Under the pieces are notes generated by a model. That model had not been told where the DNA came from, made no database searches, and was given only the letters and a program-made list of their open reading frames with translations. Of a DNA stretch of 64,000 nucleotides, positions 1-8,893 are shown one piece after another. Position numbers and translations under genes: made by a program. Within the stretch, counting starts at the first letter, position 1; every line of letters begins with the position of its first letter. The stretch lies in assembly GCA_036261625.1 (NCBI GenBank), contig DATAKL010000037.1, positions 36,315 to 100,314 of the forward strand. Reading direction: 5' to 3'. The DNA comes from JAAXKN01 sp036261625 (GTDB lineage: Bacteria; Bacteroidota; Ignavibacteria; Ignavibacteriales; SURF-24).

Positions 1-245
1 ACAGCATATATGCTGCAGGGCTTAAGATTCTTTGACATGAAGTAAGCGTACTGTCCGTAGCCCGTTCCGGCATCATAGATGGAGATTTCACGGCCGTTAA
101 ACTGTTTTCTTAAGCCTCTCAGCTCGCGTCTTACGTACCAGGAACGCAGGAACATTGTGTCTAGCAGTTTATAAAACCAGACTCTCAGGAATGGAAACTT
201 CTTTATCCACCCGGCAAATATATTCTTAATAGGATCATAGTGCAT
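1..245 (-). CDS. Class I SAM-dependent methyltransferase, N-terminal part (runs off the window)
   Basis: An open frame begins at an ATG at 245 and runs off the left edge. The visible ~81 residues start MHYDPIKNIF, with a basic, aromatic-rich stretch followed by a Rossmann motif I region reading IYDAGTGYGQYAYF. The D-x-G-x-G-x-G pattern is the SAM-binding glycine loop of class I methyltransferases. It lies 52 bp downstream (in the minus direction) of a GT4 glycosyltransferase on the same strand, so it probably belongs to the same surface-polysaccharide operon. The substrate cannot be told from this fragment. The Shine-Dalgarno is weak, so the exact start is uncertain. Confidence 0.7.
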   Translation of the reverse strand, partial: MHYDPIKNIFAGWIKKFPFLRVWFYKLLDTMFLRSWYVRRELRGLRKQFNGREISIYDAGTGYGQYAYFMSKNLKPCSIYA

Positions 246-297
246 AGGCAGCAGCTTTCGTTTTTTTGTTTAACAATTTAACCCTCTTTTATATTTC

Positions 298-1419
298 TTA
301 TTTTTTAACAAGCTCCAGCACCCCCCGGGCAAAAGCCGGCCAGGAGTACTTTTCAACTTCCTTTTCGGCATTTGTCTCGAACTCCGGTTCCCTGGCCTCA
401 CTATAAAACTTCATAATTGCCCCGGCCAGCATAGCGGGGTTTTCCTTTTCAACAATAAAGCCTGTTTTACCTTCCAGGACCACTTCTTCAAGACCCCCCA
501 CATTAGCAGCTATTACGGGCTTCTTGAAATTCATGGCTATCTGGACAATTCCGCTCTGTGTGGCGCTCCTGTAGGGGAGAACTACCGCGTCGGAAGCGCA
601 GAAATAATATTTGACCTCGGAAGTCGGAATGAAATCTGTAAAAAGGATGAGCAGGTCCCCAAGGTCCAGCTTTTTAATGAGGCTTTTATATTTTTCCTCA
701 TTTGAATAAAATTCTCCTGCCACCATGAGCTTTACGTCCAGTCTGTCCTTAAGAAGCGCCATGGCCTCCAGCAGAACATCGAGCCCCTTATAGTCCCTTA
801 TAAAGCCGAAGAAGAGCATTAGTTTCCCCTCTTTAAGTCCCAGGTGACTCCGGGCAAAATCTTTAGTAACAGGGCTGCCGAAGTTGCTTAAGACAGGGTG
901 GGGCAATACGGCGCTTTTTGCATCCGGCAGGAATGTCTTAAGATCATCCTGAACCTTCTTTGAAAGAAGCACAAAGTAATCCATGGCGCTCAGGAAGTAT
1001 CTTGTAAATGCCCTGTCGCCCGGGCGCTTTTCGTGAGGGATCACGTTGTGGCATATTGCCAGGGTCTTAATGCTTTTCTTCTTCCTGACAATTCTTGCAA
1101 TTGTGCCGAAAGCAGGGCCGAAAAAAGGGAGCCAGTACTTGAAGATTACCAGGTCGGGACTATCCCTTAGGATTCTTCTGCCTGTTTTAATCCAGCTGAG
1201 GGGGTTTATGGAATCGATCAGAGTTTCTGTAGGAATGGCTTCAACGGTATTCCCCGATTCCGTCTGCGATTTGCCGGGGAAGAGTAAAGACGGATACTGC
1301 CTCTTAAAGGTAATTACATTTACTTCATGTTCCTTAGCAAGCTCACTGTAAAGCAGCCTGGCGAAATCAGCAATTCCGCCGCGATATGGATAAGCAGCCG
1401 ATACAATTGTTATTTTCAT
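298..1419 (-). CDS. Glycosyltransferase family 4 (group 1)
   Basis: This 373-aa protein has the GT-B architecture of GT4 enzymes, which move a sugar from a nucleotide-sugar donor to a lipid- or glycan-linked acceptor on the cytoplasmic face of the membrane. The N-terminal Rossmann half opens MKITIVSAAYPYRGGIADFA with the usual acceptor-side Gly-Gly loop. The C-terminal half contains the donor-binding segment: a phosphate-contacting G-x-x-x-x-KG-like region (FFGFIRDYKGLDVLLEA) and the E-x7-E element near LEEVVLEGKTGF. There is no signal peptide or membrane span. It sits between a methyltransferase fragment and a GT2 gene on the same strand, which suggests exopolysaccharide or O-antigen assembly. 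Donor and linkage cannot be read from the sequence. Confidence 0.88.
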   Translation of the reverse strand: MKITIVSAAYPYRGGIADFARLLYSELAKEHEVNVITFKRQYPSLLFPGKSQTESGNTVEAIPTETLIDSINPLSWIKTGRRILRDSPDLVIFKYWLPFFGPAFGTIARIVRKKKSIKTLAICHNVIPHEKRPGDRAFTRYFLSAMDYFVLLSKKVQDDLKTFLPDAKSAVLPHPVLSNFGSPVTKDFARSHLGLKEGKLMLFFGFIRDYKGLDVLLEAMALLKDRLDVKLMVAGEFYSNEEKYKSLIKKLDLGDLLILFTDFIPTSEVKYYFCASDAVVLPYRSATQSGIVQIAMNFKKPVIAANVGGLEEVVLEGKTGFIVEKENPAMLAGAIMKFYSEAREPEFETNAEKEVEKYSWPAFARGVLELVKK

Positions 1420-1514
1420 TCGTGACAGTTTTGTGACTCTAAAAAAACTCTGCCAATTTCAGTTAAATAAGACTACAAATAACACACCTTCAGAAGAAGG
1501 CTCTTTAGTTTCAA

Positions 1515-1549
1515 ATTAAGCCAGGCTGCTCACTGAAGCCTGGCTTAAT
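1515..1549 (-). terminator. Hairpin terminator downstream of the GT2 gene
   Basis: A perfect 13-bp inverted repeat (arms 1515-1527 and 1537-1549, sequence ATTAAGCCAGGCT) with a 9-nt loop lies just past the stop of the minus-strand GT2 gene. The minus-strand sequence continues with a short T-rich stretch. It probably ends or attenuates GT2 transcription before the GT4 gene. Confidence 0.6.
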
Positions 1550-1557
1550 CTAATATC

Positions 1558-2937
1558 TCAGCTTTTATCCTTTATCGAATATTCCCTGTCGTTCATCATA
1601 CTGTGAACTATCATTTCACCCAGGAGCCCTACAGAGAAGAACTGAACGCCTACAATAATAAGGAGCATGCCGAAGAATAAAAGCGGCCTGTTGCTCAGGC
1701 TGTGCCCCAGCATCCATTCAACAGAAAGATATCCGTTAACTACAAAGCCTATCAGAAAGGCAATTGCGCCTAAAAATCCGAATAAGTGCATCGGGCGCTT
1801 TATATAGCGCGTTGTAAACATTACGGTCAAAAGATCGATAAAACCCTTGAAGAATCTGGAAATTCCGAACTTTGTTTTTCCGTAACGGCGCGGATGATGC
1901 TTTACCGGGATCTCTGCGACAGTGAAACCCTGCCATGCTGATAAAACCGGCATATATCTGTGAAGTTCACCGTAAACGTTCAGGTTCTTTACAACATCAC
2001 GCCTGTATGCCTTAAGCCCGCAGTTAAAGTCGTGGATCTTAATTCCGCTCATAAGGCCCGTTACATAGTTGAAGAACTTGGATGAGTGACGCTTGATGAA
2101 AGGATCAAAGCGCTGTTTTTTCCATCCTGAAACCAGGTCGTATCCCTCTTCAAGCTTCCCGACCAGGTTCGGGATCTCGTTCGGATCATCCTGCAGGTCG
2201 GCATCCATTGTAATTACAACGTCGCCTGTAACCTGTTTGAAGCCCATCTGAAGGGCTGCCGATTTGCCGTAATTTTTACGGAAGCTTATATATTTGTATT
2301 TAGGATCGATCCTCGAAATTTCCTTCAACACGGCCAGAGACTTATCTGTGGAGCCGTCATCAACAAAGATGACTTCGTACTCGGCCGAAATCAATCTCAT
2401 TGCTTTTTTGATCTCGTTTGCCAGCGGACGAAGTGACTCTTCCTCATTATAAAGTGGTACAACTATTGAAATCTTCTTAAAGCTTGTCTTCTTAGGGCTT
2501 GCTTCGGCCGCAGGGGCGGCAGACGGACGGTTGTAGCTGCTGCTGTAATTTTTCCCCCTGTACCTGCTGTAGTGAGGCTTCTTGGGGCTCTTGGGCGGCA
2601 CTATCTTGCCCTGCTGAGACTGCTGCCTTGGCTGCCTGGGCTGCTGAGGCTGCTGAGACTCGGGTTTCTGAGACTCCTGCTTCTGAGAGTCCTGCTTTTG
2701 AGACTCCTGCTTTTGAGCATCCTGCCTCTGTGATTCCGGCTTCTGGGAATCCTGCTTTCTTGACTGCTGATCCTGCTGATGCGGCTGCCTGGGCTGCCTT
2801 TCTGGATGCTGCTGCGGATTCTGCCCTCTGGGCTGCCTTTCCTGCTGCTGAGACTGTGCTTTAGCCTGCTTATCCCCCTGATTATCCTGCTGCGGATTAG
2901 GGGCATCATTTGCATCGTTTGTTCGTTTCTCGTCCAA
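1558..2937 (-). CDS. Membrane GT2 glycosyltransferase (DPM1/ArnC-like) with long Gln-rich N-terminal extension
   Basis: A 459-aa protein. From about residue 155 it is a DPM1/ArnC-type GT2 enzyme, a family that transfers a sugar from a nucleotide donor to polyprenyl phosphate. Motifs seen are SIVVPLYNEEESL, the DDGSTD nucleotide-binding motif, the DADLQDDP metal-binding motif, and an HHPRRYGKTKFG segment before two C-terminal membrane helices (about residues 388-412 and 425-450). Residues 1-150 are very different: low-complexity, rich in Q, P, S, K and R, probably disordered, and coded partly by a 15-bp tandem repeat. The frame starts with TTG at 2937, and no in-frame ATG precedes the catalytic domain. 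A GGA-like element sits upstream of the TTG. The extension is open for about 150 codons, which argues that it is translated. Confidence 0.85.
   Translation of the reverse strand: MDEKRTNDANDAPNPQQDNQGDKQAKAQSQQQERQPRGQNPQQHPERQPRQPHQQDQQSRKQDSQKPESQRQDAQKQESQKQDSQKQESQKPESQQPQQPRQPRQQSQQGKIVPPKSPKKPHYSRYRGKNYSSSYNRPSAAPAAEASPKKTSFKKISIVVPLYNEEESLRPLANEIKKAMRLISAEYEVIFVDDGSTDKSLAVLKEISRIDPKYKYISFRKNYGKSAALQMGFKQVTGDVVITMDADLQDDPNEIPNLVGKLEEGYDLVSGWKKQRFDPFIKRHSSKFFNYVTGLMSGIKIHDFNCGLKAYRRDVVKNLNVYGELHRYMPVLSAWQGFTVAEIPVKHHPRRYGKTKFGISRFFKGFIDLLTVMFTTRYIKRPMHLFGFLGAIAFLIGFVVNGYLSVEWMLGHSLSNRPLLFFGMLLIIVGVQFFSVGLLGEMIVHSMMNDREYSIKDKS
2655..2759 (-). repeat. 15-bp coding tandem repeat (about 7 units) inside the GT2 gene
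   Basis: Seven consecutive, imperfect 15-bp units (plus-strand consensus GAGACTCCTGCTTCT) encode a repeated five-residue S-Q-K-(Q/P)-(E/D) motif on the minus strand. The unit length preserves the frame, so copy number could vary without breaking the gene. Confidence 0.8.
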
Positions 2938-3205
2938 TTAAAAATCCGATTTTGTAAAAAAATACCCATAAAATTAAGCTAATAAATGACGAAAATCAAT
3001 TTAACTTTTATGGGAGGGGTATTTTAAGGCTGAAACCTCCGTGAGCCTTATTTTCCTCTGCTTTCATGGCCGGCAATGATGCTAAAATATTTACCGGATG
3101 CAAGTGTTGATAATAGAGCGCAGTCTGAATACATTGAATTATCCACATGTTTGACGTGAGGAAACAGATTTGCTTAGGATTTAATGAATAGGAGTGGATT
3201 TTATA

Positions 3206-4789
3206 ATGCCCCATTCTTTTGCTGAAGACCCTGGAAACCTTCTCTTAATGTGTGAAAAGGAACGCCTTACAGAAAACTACGGCGCCTCCGAAGTACACAT
3301 CAGCTCCGAAGGCAGAGAGATTTATGTTGTAAGCGACCTCCACATTACACAGATAAGAAATAACGGAAAACCACCCTCTCCTCTTGACAAACCTACAGAC
3401 GATGCATTTATAGGATTCATGAAATACTTAACCCGTAAGGTAATGCCCGGACATGGAATGCTCATTATAAACGGCGACTTTATAGATTTCCTGCGCATTA
3501 CAGGTCTGCCTGAGACAGATGCCGATTTCCTTATGTGGAAGGGTATACTCGGCAAAATCGGAATTAAAAGATCAGTTGATTCACTGAAAGCCTCAATTTC
3601 CAAAAAAGAGATAAAATACGGCCTTAACACCGACGACTTTAAGTCGGTCTGGAAACTCTACGTCGTATCCCGGGAGCACCCGGCTGTTTTTTATTCCCTC
3701 ATGCAGTGGATTGAAAAGGGAAACAGGCTCATAATTGTAAAAGGAAATCACGACCTTGAGTTTTACTGGCCTGCCGTAAGAAACACTATGCGCCTGATTC
3801 TTTCTGAGCAGTCAAACGGGGCCCTCAGCCCGGAAAAACTTTTCTTAAGCAGGATTTTCCCGGATCTCCTCTTTGTTGATGATACACTCATAATCGACGG
3901 CAGGTACTATATAGAGCACGGGCATAAGTACGACCGCTACTGCCATTCCATAGGAGGGCCTCTTCTTAAGAACAAAAAAGAGATCAATATGCCCTTCGGC
4001 TCTTTTTTTAACCGCTACCTGCTTAACCATATTGAACTTGCCTATCCTCCCTTTAAGAACGTGCGCTTAAGGAGAAATATACTGCCGTTGCTCGTTGAAA
4101 AGAGGTTTTTCGTAGGCATAAGAAAACTTTTTGAGAATATCCCCCCCCTGTTTCTGGTTATACCGATGAGATACTACCGCTACCTTTTCGGGCGTGTACT
4201 GATGATTGTTCTTACGGTGTTTCTTCCTGTACTCTATGCCATGGATAAATTCTGGAACATTATAGAACCCCTGACCCTCAGGCTGGATGCTGATAACGAA
4301 AGCCCTGCCGGAAGGAGCTCCAGAATTCTTAAAATACCGGGGCAGAGCATGATGGAGAATTTCGGGCTCTTTTTAGTGTCGTTCATTTTAAGCAGGGCCT
4401 CTTCCTATGTTCAGCTGGAAGAACCGGGCAGCCTCTACCAGTATGCCCGCAGGAAATTTTCGGAAAACAGGGACTACCGCCTCATTACCTTCGGCCATAC
4501 GCATAACCCCGAGGTCTTCAGCCAGGAGGATCAGTGGTTTGTAAATACAGGAAGCTGGATTCCAACCGTGGAACTCTTTGCCTCTGAAAAGAAGAAGGAC
4601 AATTCATGCACGTACATGTACCTTTCACGCGACCAAAAAAAAGAACGGGAGGCGGGATTCTTACTGCAGTGGGACAAGGAAAAAGAAGTGCCCGTCCTGG
4701 TGGCTGCCGTTGGGTGGACGCCAAAGGCTCCGGAAAGCCCGGAAGTTGACCTTCAGGAGTTCAGGATACGCACCACCAGAGCAAAATAA
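3206..4789 (+). CDS. Calcineurin-like metallophosphoesterase
   Basis: A ~527-aa protein with the full set of metallophosphoesterase metal-binding blocks in order: SDLH near the N-terminus, NGDFIDF, KGNHDLEF, EHGHKYD and FGHTHNPE. These bind a dinuclear metal centre that hydrolyses phosphoester bonds. Spacing loosely resembles LpxH-like enzymes, but the protein is about twice their length and carries a hydrophobic middle insertion (around residues 310-360, FLVIPMRYYRYLF and LMIVLTVFLPVLYAM) that may associate with the membrane. An in-frame GTG lies at 3194, but AGGAG at 3190-3194 is well placed for the ATG at 3206, so that start is preferred. The stop lies 8 bp from the convergent stop of the YpdA-like gene. 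The substrate is unknown. Confidence 0.82.
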   Translation: MPHSFAEDPGNLLLMCEKERLTENYGASEVHISSEGREIYVVSDLHITQIRNNGKPPSPLDKPTDDAFIGFMKYLTRKVMPGHGMLIINGDFIDFLRITGLPETDADFLMWKGILGKIGIKRSVDSLKASISKKEIKYGLNTDDFKSVWKLYVVSREHPAVFYSLMQWIEKGNRLIIVKGNHDLEFYWPAVRNTMRLILSEQSNGALSPEKLFLSRIFPDLLFVDDTLIIDGRYYIEHGHKYDRYCHSIGGPLLKNKKEINMPFGSFFNRYLLNHIELAYPPFKNVRLRRNILPLLVEKRFFVGIRKLFENIPPLFLVIPMRYYRYLFGRVLMIVLTVFLPVLYAMDKFWNIIEPLTLRLDADNESPAGRSSRILKIPGQSMMENFGLFLVSFILSRASSYVQLEEPGSLYQYARRKFSENRDYRLITFGHTHNPEVFSQEDQWFVNTGSWIPTVELFASEKKKDNSCTYMYLSRDQKKEREAGFLLQWDKEKEVPVLVAAVGWTPKAPESPEVDLQEFRIRTTRAK

Positions 4790-4797
4790 AAGCCTCT

Positions 4798-5781
4798 TTA
4801 CGGCCGGGCCAGAGATTTTTCCGATTTGATGTAACTAATAATCCTTTCGGCATGGTATCTTGAGGATTCAATATTCCACTTGCTCGTATTCATCCCCCCG
4901 CAAACGCATCCGGCCAGGAACACCCCTTTCTTATTTGTCTCAAAAGTCTCAGTATTATAATAAGGCTCCCTGAGTTCATCAGGGGATATATCAACCCCCG
5001 CTTTTTCAAGAAGAACGTAGTCGGGCTTGTAGCCTGTCATGGCAAGAACGAAATCGTTTTCAATTGAAAACTCTCCTTCCGGCGTACAGAGGTCGACCTC
5101 GGTTTCGCGTATTTGCTTAACGGTGGAATTAAAGTAAGCCTTAATTGAACCCTCCTTGATACGGTTTTCAATATCGGGTCTTACCCAGTACTTTACCCCC
5201 TCGTGGAGTTCACCTGCTGCAATTACCATCGTTACCTCTGCTCCGCGTCTGAAGGTCTCAAGTGCTGCATCAACAGCCGAATTGCCTCCGCCAATAATGA
5301 CCAGTTTCTGAGCGGCATAAGGGTGAGGCTCATCGTAGTAATGTTTTACCTTGGGAAGTTCCTCTCCGGGCACGTGCATAAGGTTGGGTATGCCGTAGAA
5401 GCCTGTTGCAATAATGACGTTACCGGCCGAATAGATACCCTTATCGGTTTTAATGAGAAACCCAAAGCCCGGATACTTTATGTCCAGAACCCTTTCATAG
5501 GTCTTTATATTAAGATGCCAGGAGAATGCCACTCTTCTGTAGTATTCCAAAGCCTCCGCGCGTGTCGGCTTGTAGCCGTGTGAGATAAAGGGGACATCGC
5601 CTATTTCCAGGCGCTCACTGGTGGAGAAGAACGTCATGTTTACGGGATAGTTATAAAGAGAGTTTACAAGGCATCCGGCTTCTATAATTAAATAACTTAA
5701 ATCATTTTTTACTGCTTCAATTCCGCATGCAAGTCCAATGGGGCCTGCACCTATAATAATTATATCATACTTTTGGGGCAT
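4798..5781 (-). CDS. ypdA: YpdA-family putative bacillithiol disulfide reductase
   Basis: A 327-aa FAD/NAD(P)-dependent oxidoreductase. It has an N-terminal dinucleotide-binding motif GAGPIG preceded by a beta-strand (YDIIIIGAG) and a second one at GGGNSAVD for NAD(P)H. A segment reading NYPVNMTFFSTSERLEIG is typical of YpdA and distinguishes it from ordinary thioredoxin reductases; no CxxC redox motif is seen. YpdA proteins reduce bacillithiol disulfide, so the host may use bacillithiol or a similar thiol. A TTG start 30 nt upstream is possible, but the ATG at 5781 is preceded by AAGGAAG and begins right before the FAD-binding strand. Confidence 0.82.
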   Translation of the reverse strand: MPQKYDIIIIGAGPIGLACGIEAVKNDLSYLIIEAGCLVNSLYNYPVNMTFFSTSERLEIGDVPFISHGYKPTRAEALEYYRRVAFSWHLNIKTYERVLDIKYPGFGFLIKTDKGIYSAGNVIIATGFYGIPNLMHVPGEELPKVKHYYDEPHPYAAQKLVIIGGGNSAVDAALETFRRGAEVTMVIAAGELHEGVKYWVRPDIENRIKEGSIKAYFNSTVKQIRETEVDLCTPEGEFSIENDFVLAMTGYKPDYVLLEKAGVDISPDELREPYYNTETFETNKKGVFLAGCVCGGMNTSKWNIESSRYHAERIISYIKSEKSLARP

Positions 5782-6000
5782 ATTCTTCCTTATATAAACA
5801 GCCTGTTTCAATATTTAGCCTATTATTTCATTATACAAAAAAATACAAAACGTACCAAAGGGTTCGGAAATTTTGAGCCTCCGGGGTTGTGTGCCGTCAC
5901 TTAGGACGGGCAGATTAAGTTTTCAGGATCAATTTCCCCGATTTTATCATTGACGATTAGGAAAAATATCCATAATTATGTCCTATAGAAAGGAGCGGCG

Positions 6001-6513
6001 ATGATAACTTTTACATACCCATTGATTCCAAAACTTATTTATCGTTATGCAAATATTCCGGTAACATTTGTTCTTTTAATGTATTTCTTTATTTCCGTAA
6101 TGGCTTTGAGAATCAGTTCGTTCAGTATCATTCCTGCTTTTATTAATGTTGTGCTGATTTATTTCGTAAACCGTTATTATTTCAGGCTCTACAGGCTTTT
6201 TCCCTATAAGATTGAAGTGGATGACCAGAAGATGATCTGCTCGGATTTTCCTTTCAGCCGGAAGATCGTTCAGATCAAGTTTGAAGATATTGAAAAAATA
6301 ACGGGCAGCATTTTTAACGAACTCAAAAATAAGCCGATTCACGTATACGACGGGAAACAGAATGTTACCATAGCTTTTTCTCTGCATTTAAGAAGGATAA
6401 ACGACCTTCTGACGATAATCTTAAGCAAGATCAGGAAAGAAAAAAGCGATGAATTGCTCTTTAAGCTCAGACAGCATAATAAAGTCCTGAAACAGGAGGG
6501 GAGTAATTCTTAA
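6001..6513 (+). CDS. Small membrane protein of unknown function
   Basis: 170 aa. Two hydrophobic segments lie at about residues 20-37 (VTFVLLMYFFISVMAL) and 43-56. A soluble basic C-terminal part follows, with a pattern of short strands (YKIEVDDQKMICSD, IKFEDIEKITG) that resembles bacterial PH-like membrane proteins, though I do not recognise a specific family. AAAGGAG lies 5 nt before the ATG, giving a strong start. It is monocistronic, with a strong hairpin terminator immediately after the stop. No function is assigned. Confidence 0.65.
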   Translation: MITFTYPLIPKLIYRYANIPVTFVLLMYFFISVMALRISSFSIIPAFINVVLIYFVNRYYFRLYRLFPYKIEVDDQKMICSDFPFSRKIVQIKFEDIEKITGSIFNELKNKPIHVYDGKQNVTIAFSLHLRRINDLLTIILSKIRKEKSDELLFKLRQHNKVLKQEGSNS

Positions 6514-6522
6514 GAAAAAAAA

Positions 6523-6555
6523 CCCTGAAGATTTTTTCCCTTCAGGGCTTTTTTA
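6523..6555 (+). terminator. Rho-independent terminator
   Basis: Arms CCCTGAAG (6523-6530) and CTTCAGGG (6540-6547) with a 9-nt loop, followed by CTTTTTTATT and preceded by an A-run. It can work for the plus-strand gene ending at 6513 and, in reverse, for the minus-strand peptidase ending at 6594. Confidence 0.85.
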
Positions 6556-6593
6556 TTGACAAATGAGCAAACTACACTAATCTGCAAACTAAA

Positions 6594-8297
6594 CTAATCA
6601 ACAAACTGCTTTGCGTAGTACTTTGCCGTAAGCTTTTCACCCGTGGCCTTCTCAATCATATCGTTCCAGTAGTATTTTCTGCCCGGCTCAAAGACGTTTT
6701 TCTTAAGATAGTCTCCCACTTCTTTTTTATTAAAGAAGCTCTGGTTCTTCGCATCCTGAGCCTTCAGTATGCTGCCTGTAATATGGTAGTAGAGCTGTGA
6801 TGCCAAAAGCTCGCCAAGCATATAGTTGTGGTAATAGCAGGGATAGCTTGCAATATGGATCTTGGACGCCCAGTCGGGTTCATTTCTTCCCTCGGGTCTT
6901 TTTAACCCCTGGTACTTTTCAACCAGGTCCCACCAGAGTTTGTTCAGGTCCTGATCGGGGTTCTCGTACATGCTTTTTTCAAAGCGGTATACCACCTGTA
7001 CCCAGCGGCTGAAGATGAGCTGTTCAAGTCTTAACGACTTAAAGCCCTCGTCGCCTATTTTTGCTTTCTCCTCATCTGAAATCCCAAGCACGTCCTGCAT
7101 CCACTTGGGATTTGAAGCAAAGCGGCCGAACATCATGGCAATTGCTTCGGTTGTAAACGTGTGGGCGGGTTCCCTTAACTGCCAGGGGAGGCTGCGGTCG
7201 GTAAACTTATCATAAACCGCGTGCCCGAATTCGTGCAAAGAAGTGTTCATCCAGTTGTAGTTCGGTTTTACGTTCATTACAACCCTTACGTCGCCCTCGC
7301 GGTCAATCGTGGTGCAGTAGGCATGCTGATATTTGCCTTCCTTTTCATAAAGATCGCTCCTTTGGGCCAGGTCATCCATCGGAAGTCCGATTCCTTTGTA
7401 ATAGGCTTTTGTGAGTTCCACGACGTCCTTATCCTTGTAATACGTGTCCAGATCCACATTGTAGATCTTGGGGGCTTCCTGGAAGAAGCGGTTCTGGTAG
7501 TGCCAGGGCATGAGTTTGTCGGGCGTTGTGTTATACCTTTTTGCGAGAACCTGATCCATTTCACCCTTAAGCTTCATGAAGGAGTCACGCGTCAGGTTAT
7601 CCAGCTCGTCAAAAAGTTTCTCAATTTCCTGCGGGTCCTGTTCGCTCAGCCTCAGGCTCATCTCGTGAAAGTTCTTAAAGCCTAAGCCCCGGGCGGCCTC
7701 GTTTCTCATTTTTACGAGTTTTACGACGTCCGCGGCAACAACTTTTCCGATAGCCTTGCTTCCAAGCCATGCTGCTTTGAGCTCTTTTGAGTCGGTTGAA
7801 TTCTTAAGAATTTCCTCAACTTCGTTGTCTGTAAGTTTTTTGCCCGCTACCTCTGTGCGGTAGGTGGAGAACTTGTTCTCGACGTCTGTTCTGAGCTTTA
7901 TTATCTCCTCAAGCTTTTTGGGGTCGATCTGGTTTTCCAGATAGGCGTTATAGAGGGTCTCAAGCTCGCGCTTTAACAGAGGGTCTGTAATAAGTCCCGA
8001 TTCCTTAAACTTCTTTAATTTTTCAAAATCTTCCTTGCCCGAATAAACATTAACCCTTTTAATTTCAAGTTCAGCCGACTTGTCGTAGTCTTCCTTTTTA
8101 CCTGAAATTGTAGCGTTGAAATACGCCAGGCTGGCATCCCTCGTAAGGGGGACTGCTTTGGCCTCGTAATCCTTGACGAACTTTTGAAAATCCTGTTCCA
8201 TTTTTTCCTTATTTGTACTTCCGCAGTTAAATAAAGTTATGGAAAACAGGAGAATAAAAAAAGCACTAAAGATGCTCTTAAGCTTTTTCCCGTACAT
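6594..8297 (-). CDS. M2-family-like (ACE-type) zinc metallopeptidase lipoprotein
   Basis: A 567-aa predicted lipoprotein. The N-terminus has basic residues, a hydrophobic stretch (FSAFFILLFSITLF) and the lipobox-like LFNC, so it is probably anchored in the cell envelope facing the periplasm. Zinc site: HEFGH near residue 355, followed by LREPAHTFTTEAIA, whose Glu would be the third ligand. The REGAN-like and FxEAI-like spacing matches M2 peptidyl-dipeptidases more closely than M3 oligopeptidases. Length is close to bacterial M2 enzymes. Family activity is removal of dipeptides from peptide C-termini, probably here for nutrient peptide processing. Convergent with the small membrane gene across a shared terminator. 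Confidence 0.8.
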   Translation of the reverse strand: MYGKKLKSIFSAFFILLFSITLFNCGSTNKEKMEQDFQKFVKDYEAKAVPLTRDASLAYFNATISGKKEDYDKSAELEIKRVNVYSGKEDFEKLKKFKESGLITDPLLKRELETLYNAYLENQIDPKKLEEIIKLRTDVENKFSTYRTEVAGKKLTDNEVEEILKNSTDSKELKAAWLGSKAIGKVVAADVVKLVKMRNEAARGLGFKNFHEMSLRLSEQDPQEIEKLFDELDNLTRDSFMKLKGEMDQVLAKRYNTTPDKLMPWHYQNRFFQEAPKIYNVDLDTYYKDKDVVELTKAYYKGIGLPMDDLAQRSDLYEKEGKYQHAYCTTIDREGDVRVVMNVKPNYNWMNTSLHEFGHAVYDKFTDRSLPWQLREPAHTFTTEAIAMMFGRFASNPKWMQDVLGISDEEKAKIGDEGFKSLRLEQLIFSRWVQVVYRFEKSMYENPDQDLNKLWWDLVEKYQGLKRPEGRNEPDWASKIHIASYPCYYHNYMLGELLASQLYYHITGSILKAQDAKNQSFFNKKEVGDYLKKNVFEPGRKYYWNDMIEKATGEKLTAKYYAKQFVD

Positions 8298-8420
8298 TGG
8301 TTACCCCTCAAAGTTAATTGGAGAAAAAAGTACCTGTGCTAAATTAAACGTTTCGGCATGAAGGTTCAAGTAAGGAGGGATAAACGGATTTTTAGGAGGA
8401 TGACCGGACAAGAAAACGCC

Positions 8421-8456
8421 GGGATGACCTACTCTAGAAATTTAAGAGGTCATCCC
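8421..8456 (-). terminator. Hairpin overlapping the end of the GroES-like gene
   Basis: A perfect 10-bp stem, GGGATGACCT (8421-8430) and AGGTCATCCC (8447-8456), with a 16-nt loop. One arm lies in the last codons of the minus-strand GroES-like gene, and the minus strand continues into a T-rich stretch. It is a likely intrinsic terminator. Confidence 0.55.
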
Positions 8457-8799
8457 TGAAAAGAAGAAGAATTGCAGCCTGGGGTACAATTAGATACTTT
8501 TCCTTTTCAATTTCAATCTCAATGGCTTCTTTCCTCATGAATATGGCCAGGTCGCCTTCCTTTGCCTGAAGAGGTATATATTTGGCTGAAGCTTTGGACT
8601 CCTTCCACGGCTCCTCGTCATCCATGGGAGCGCCTACAGGGTATCCGGGACCTGCCTTAATGACATATCCGCTCTGAACTTTCTCCCTTTCCAGTACCCC
8701 CGCCGGCAGGTAGAGCCCGCTCGTGGTTTTCTCAAGATTCTCCTCCGGTTTAACGAGCACTCTGTCGCCAACGACAATTATTTTCTGCAGATCTATCAA
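8434..8799 (-). CDS. GroES-like (Cpn10 family) protein
   Basis: 121 aa with the Cpn10 fold signature: VVGDRVLVKPEE at the start, then SGLYLPAGVLEREKVQSGYVIKAGPG, and near the end a YLIVPQAAILL segment matching the C-terminal strand of GroES. It is longer than classic GroES (about 95 aa) because of an insertion of roughly 25 charged residues (DDEEPWKESKASAKY) where the mobile loop/roof would differ. No groEL is next to it, so it is a stand-alone paralogue and not the main co-chaperonin. It lies 95 bp downstream of oxyR on the same strand and may be cotranscribed with it, which would suggest a stress role. Confidence 0.8.
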   Translation of the reverse strand: MIDLQKIIVVGDRVLVKPEENLEKTTSGLYLPAGVLEREKVQSGYVIKAGPGYPVGAPMDDEEPWKESKASAKYIPLQAKEGDLAIFMRKEAIEIEIEKEKYLIVPQAAILLLFRDDLLNF

Positions 8800-8893
8800 C
8801 TTAAAATTTTCCTGTTATTTCTTTTACACTACAAAAATATCCAGAAAAACAATTCATTGCCAGAGAATAATAAAGCCTGAAAGGCTGTTTTCA

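Noticed and set aside
2499..2864. Plus-strand Ala-rich open frame over the GT2 N-terminus
   Set aside because: An artefact of the repeat and Gln codons (CAG/CTG) in the reverse strand; no start signal.
7221..7685. Plus-strand open frame of 154 codons inside the peptidase gene
   Set aside because: Antisense to the M2-like peptidase, whose catalytic motif and lipobox are clear.
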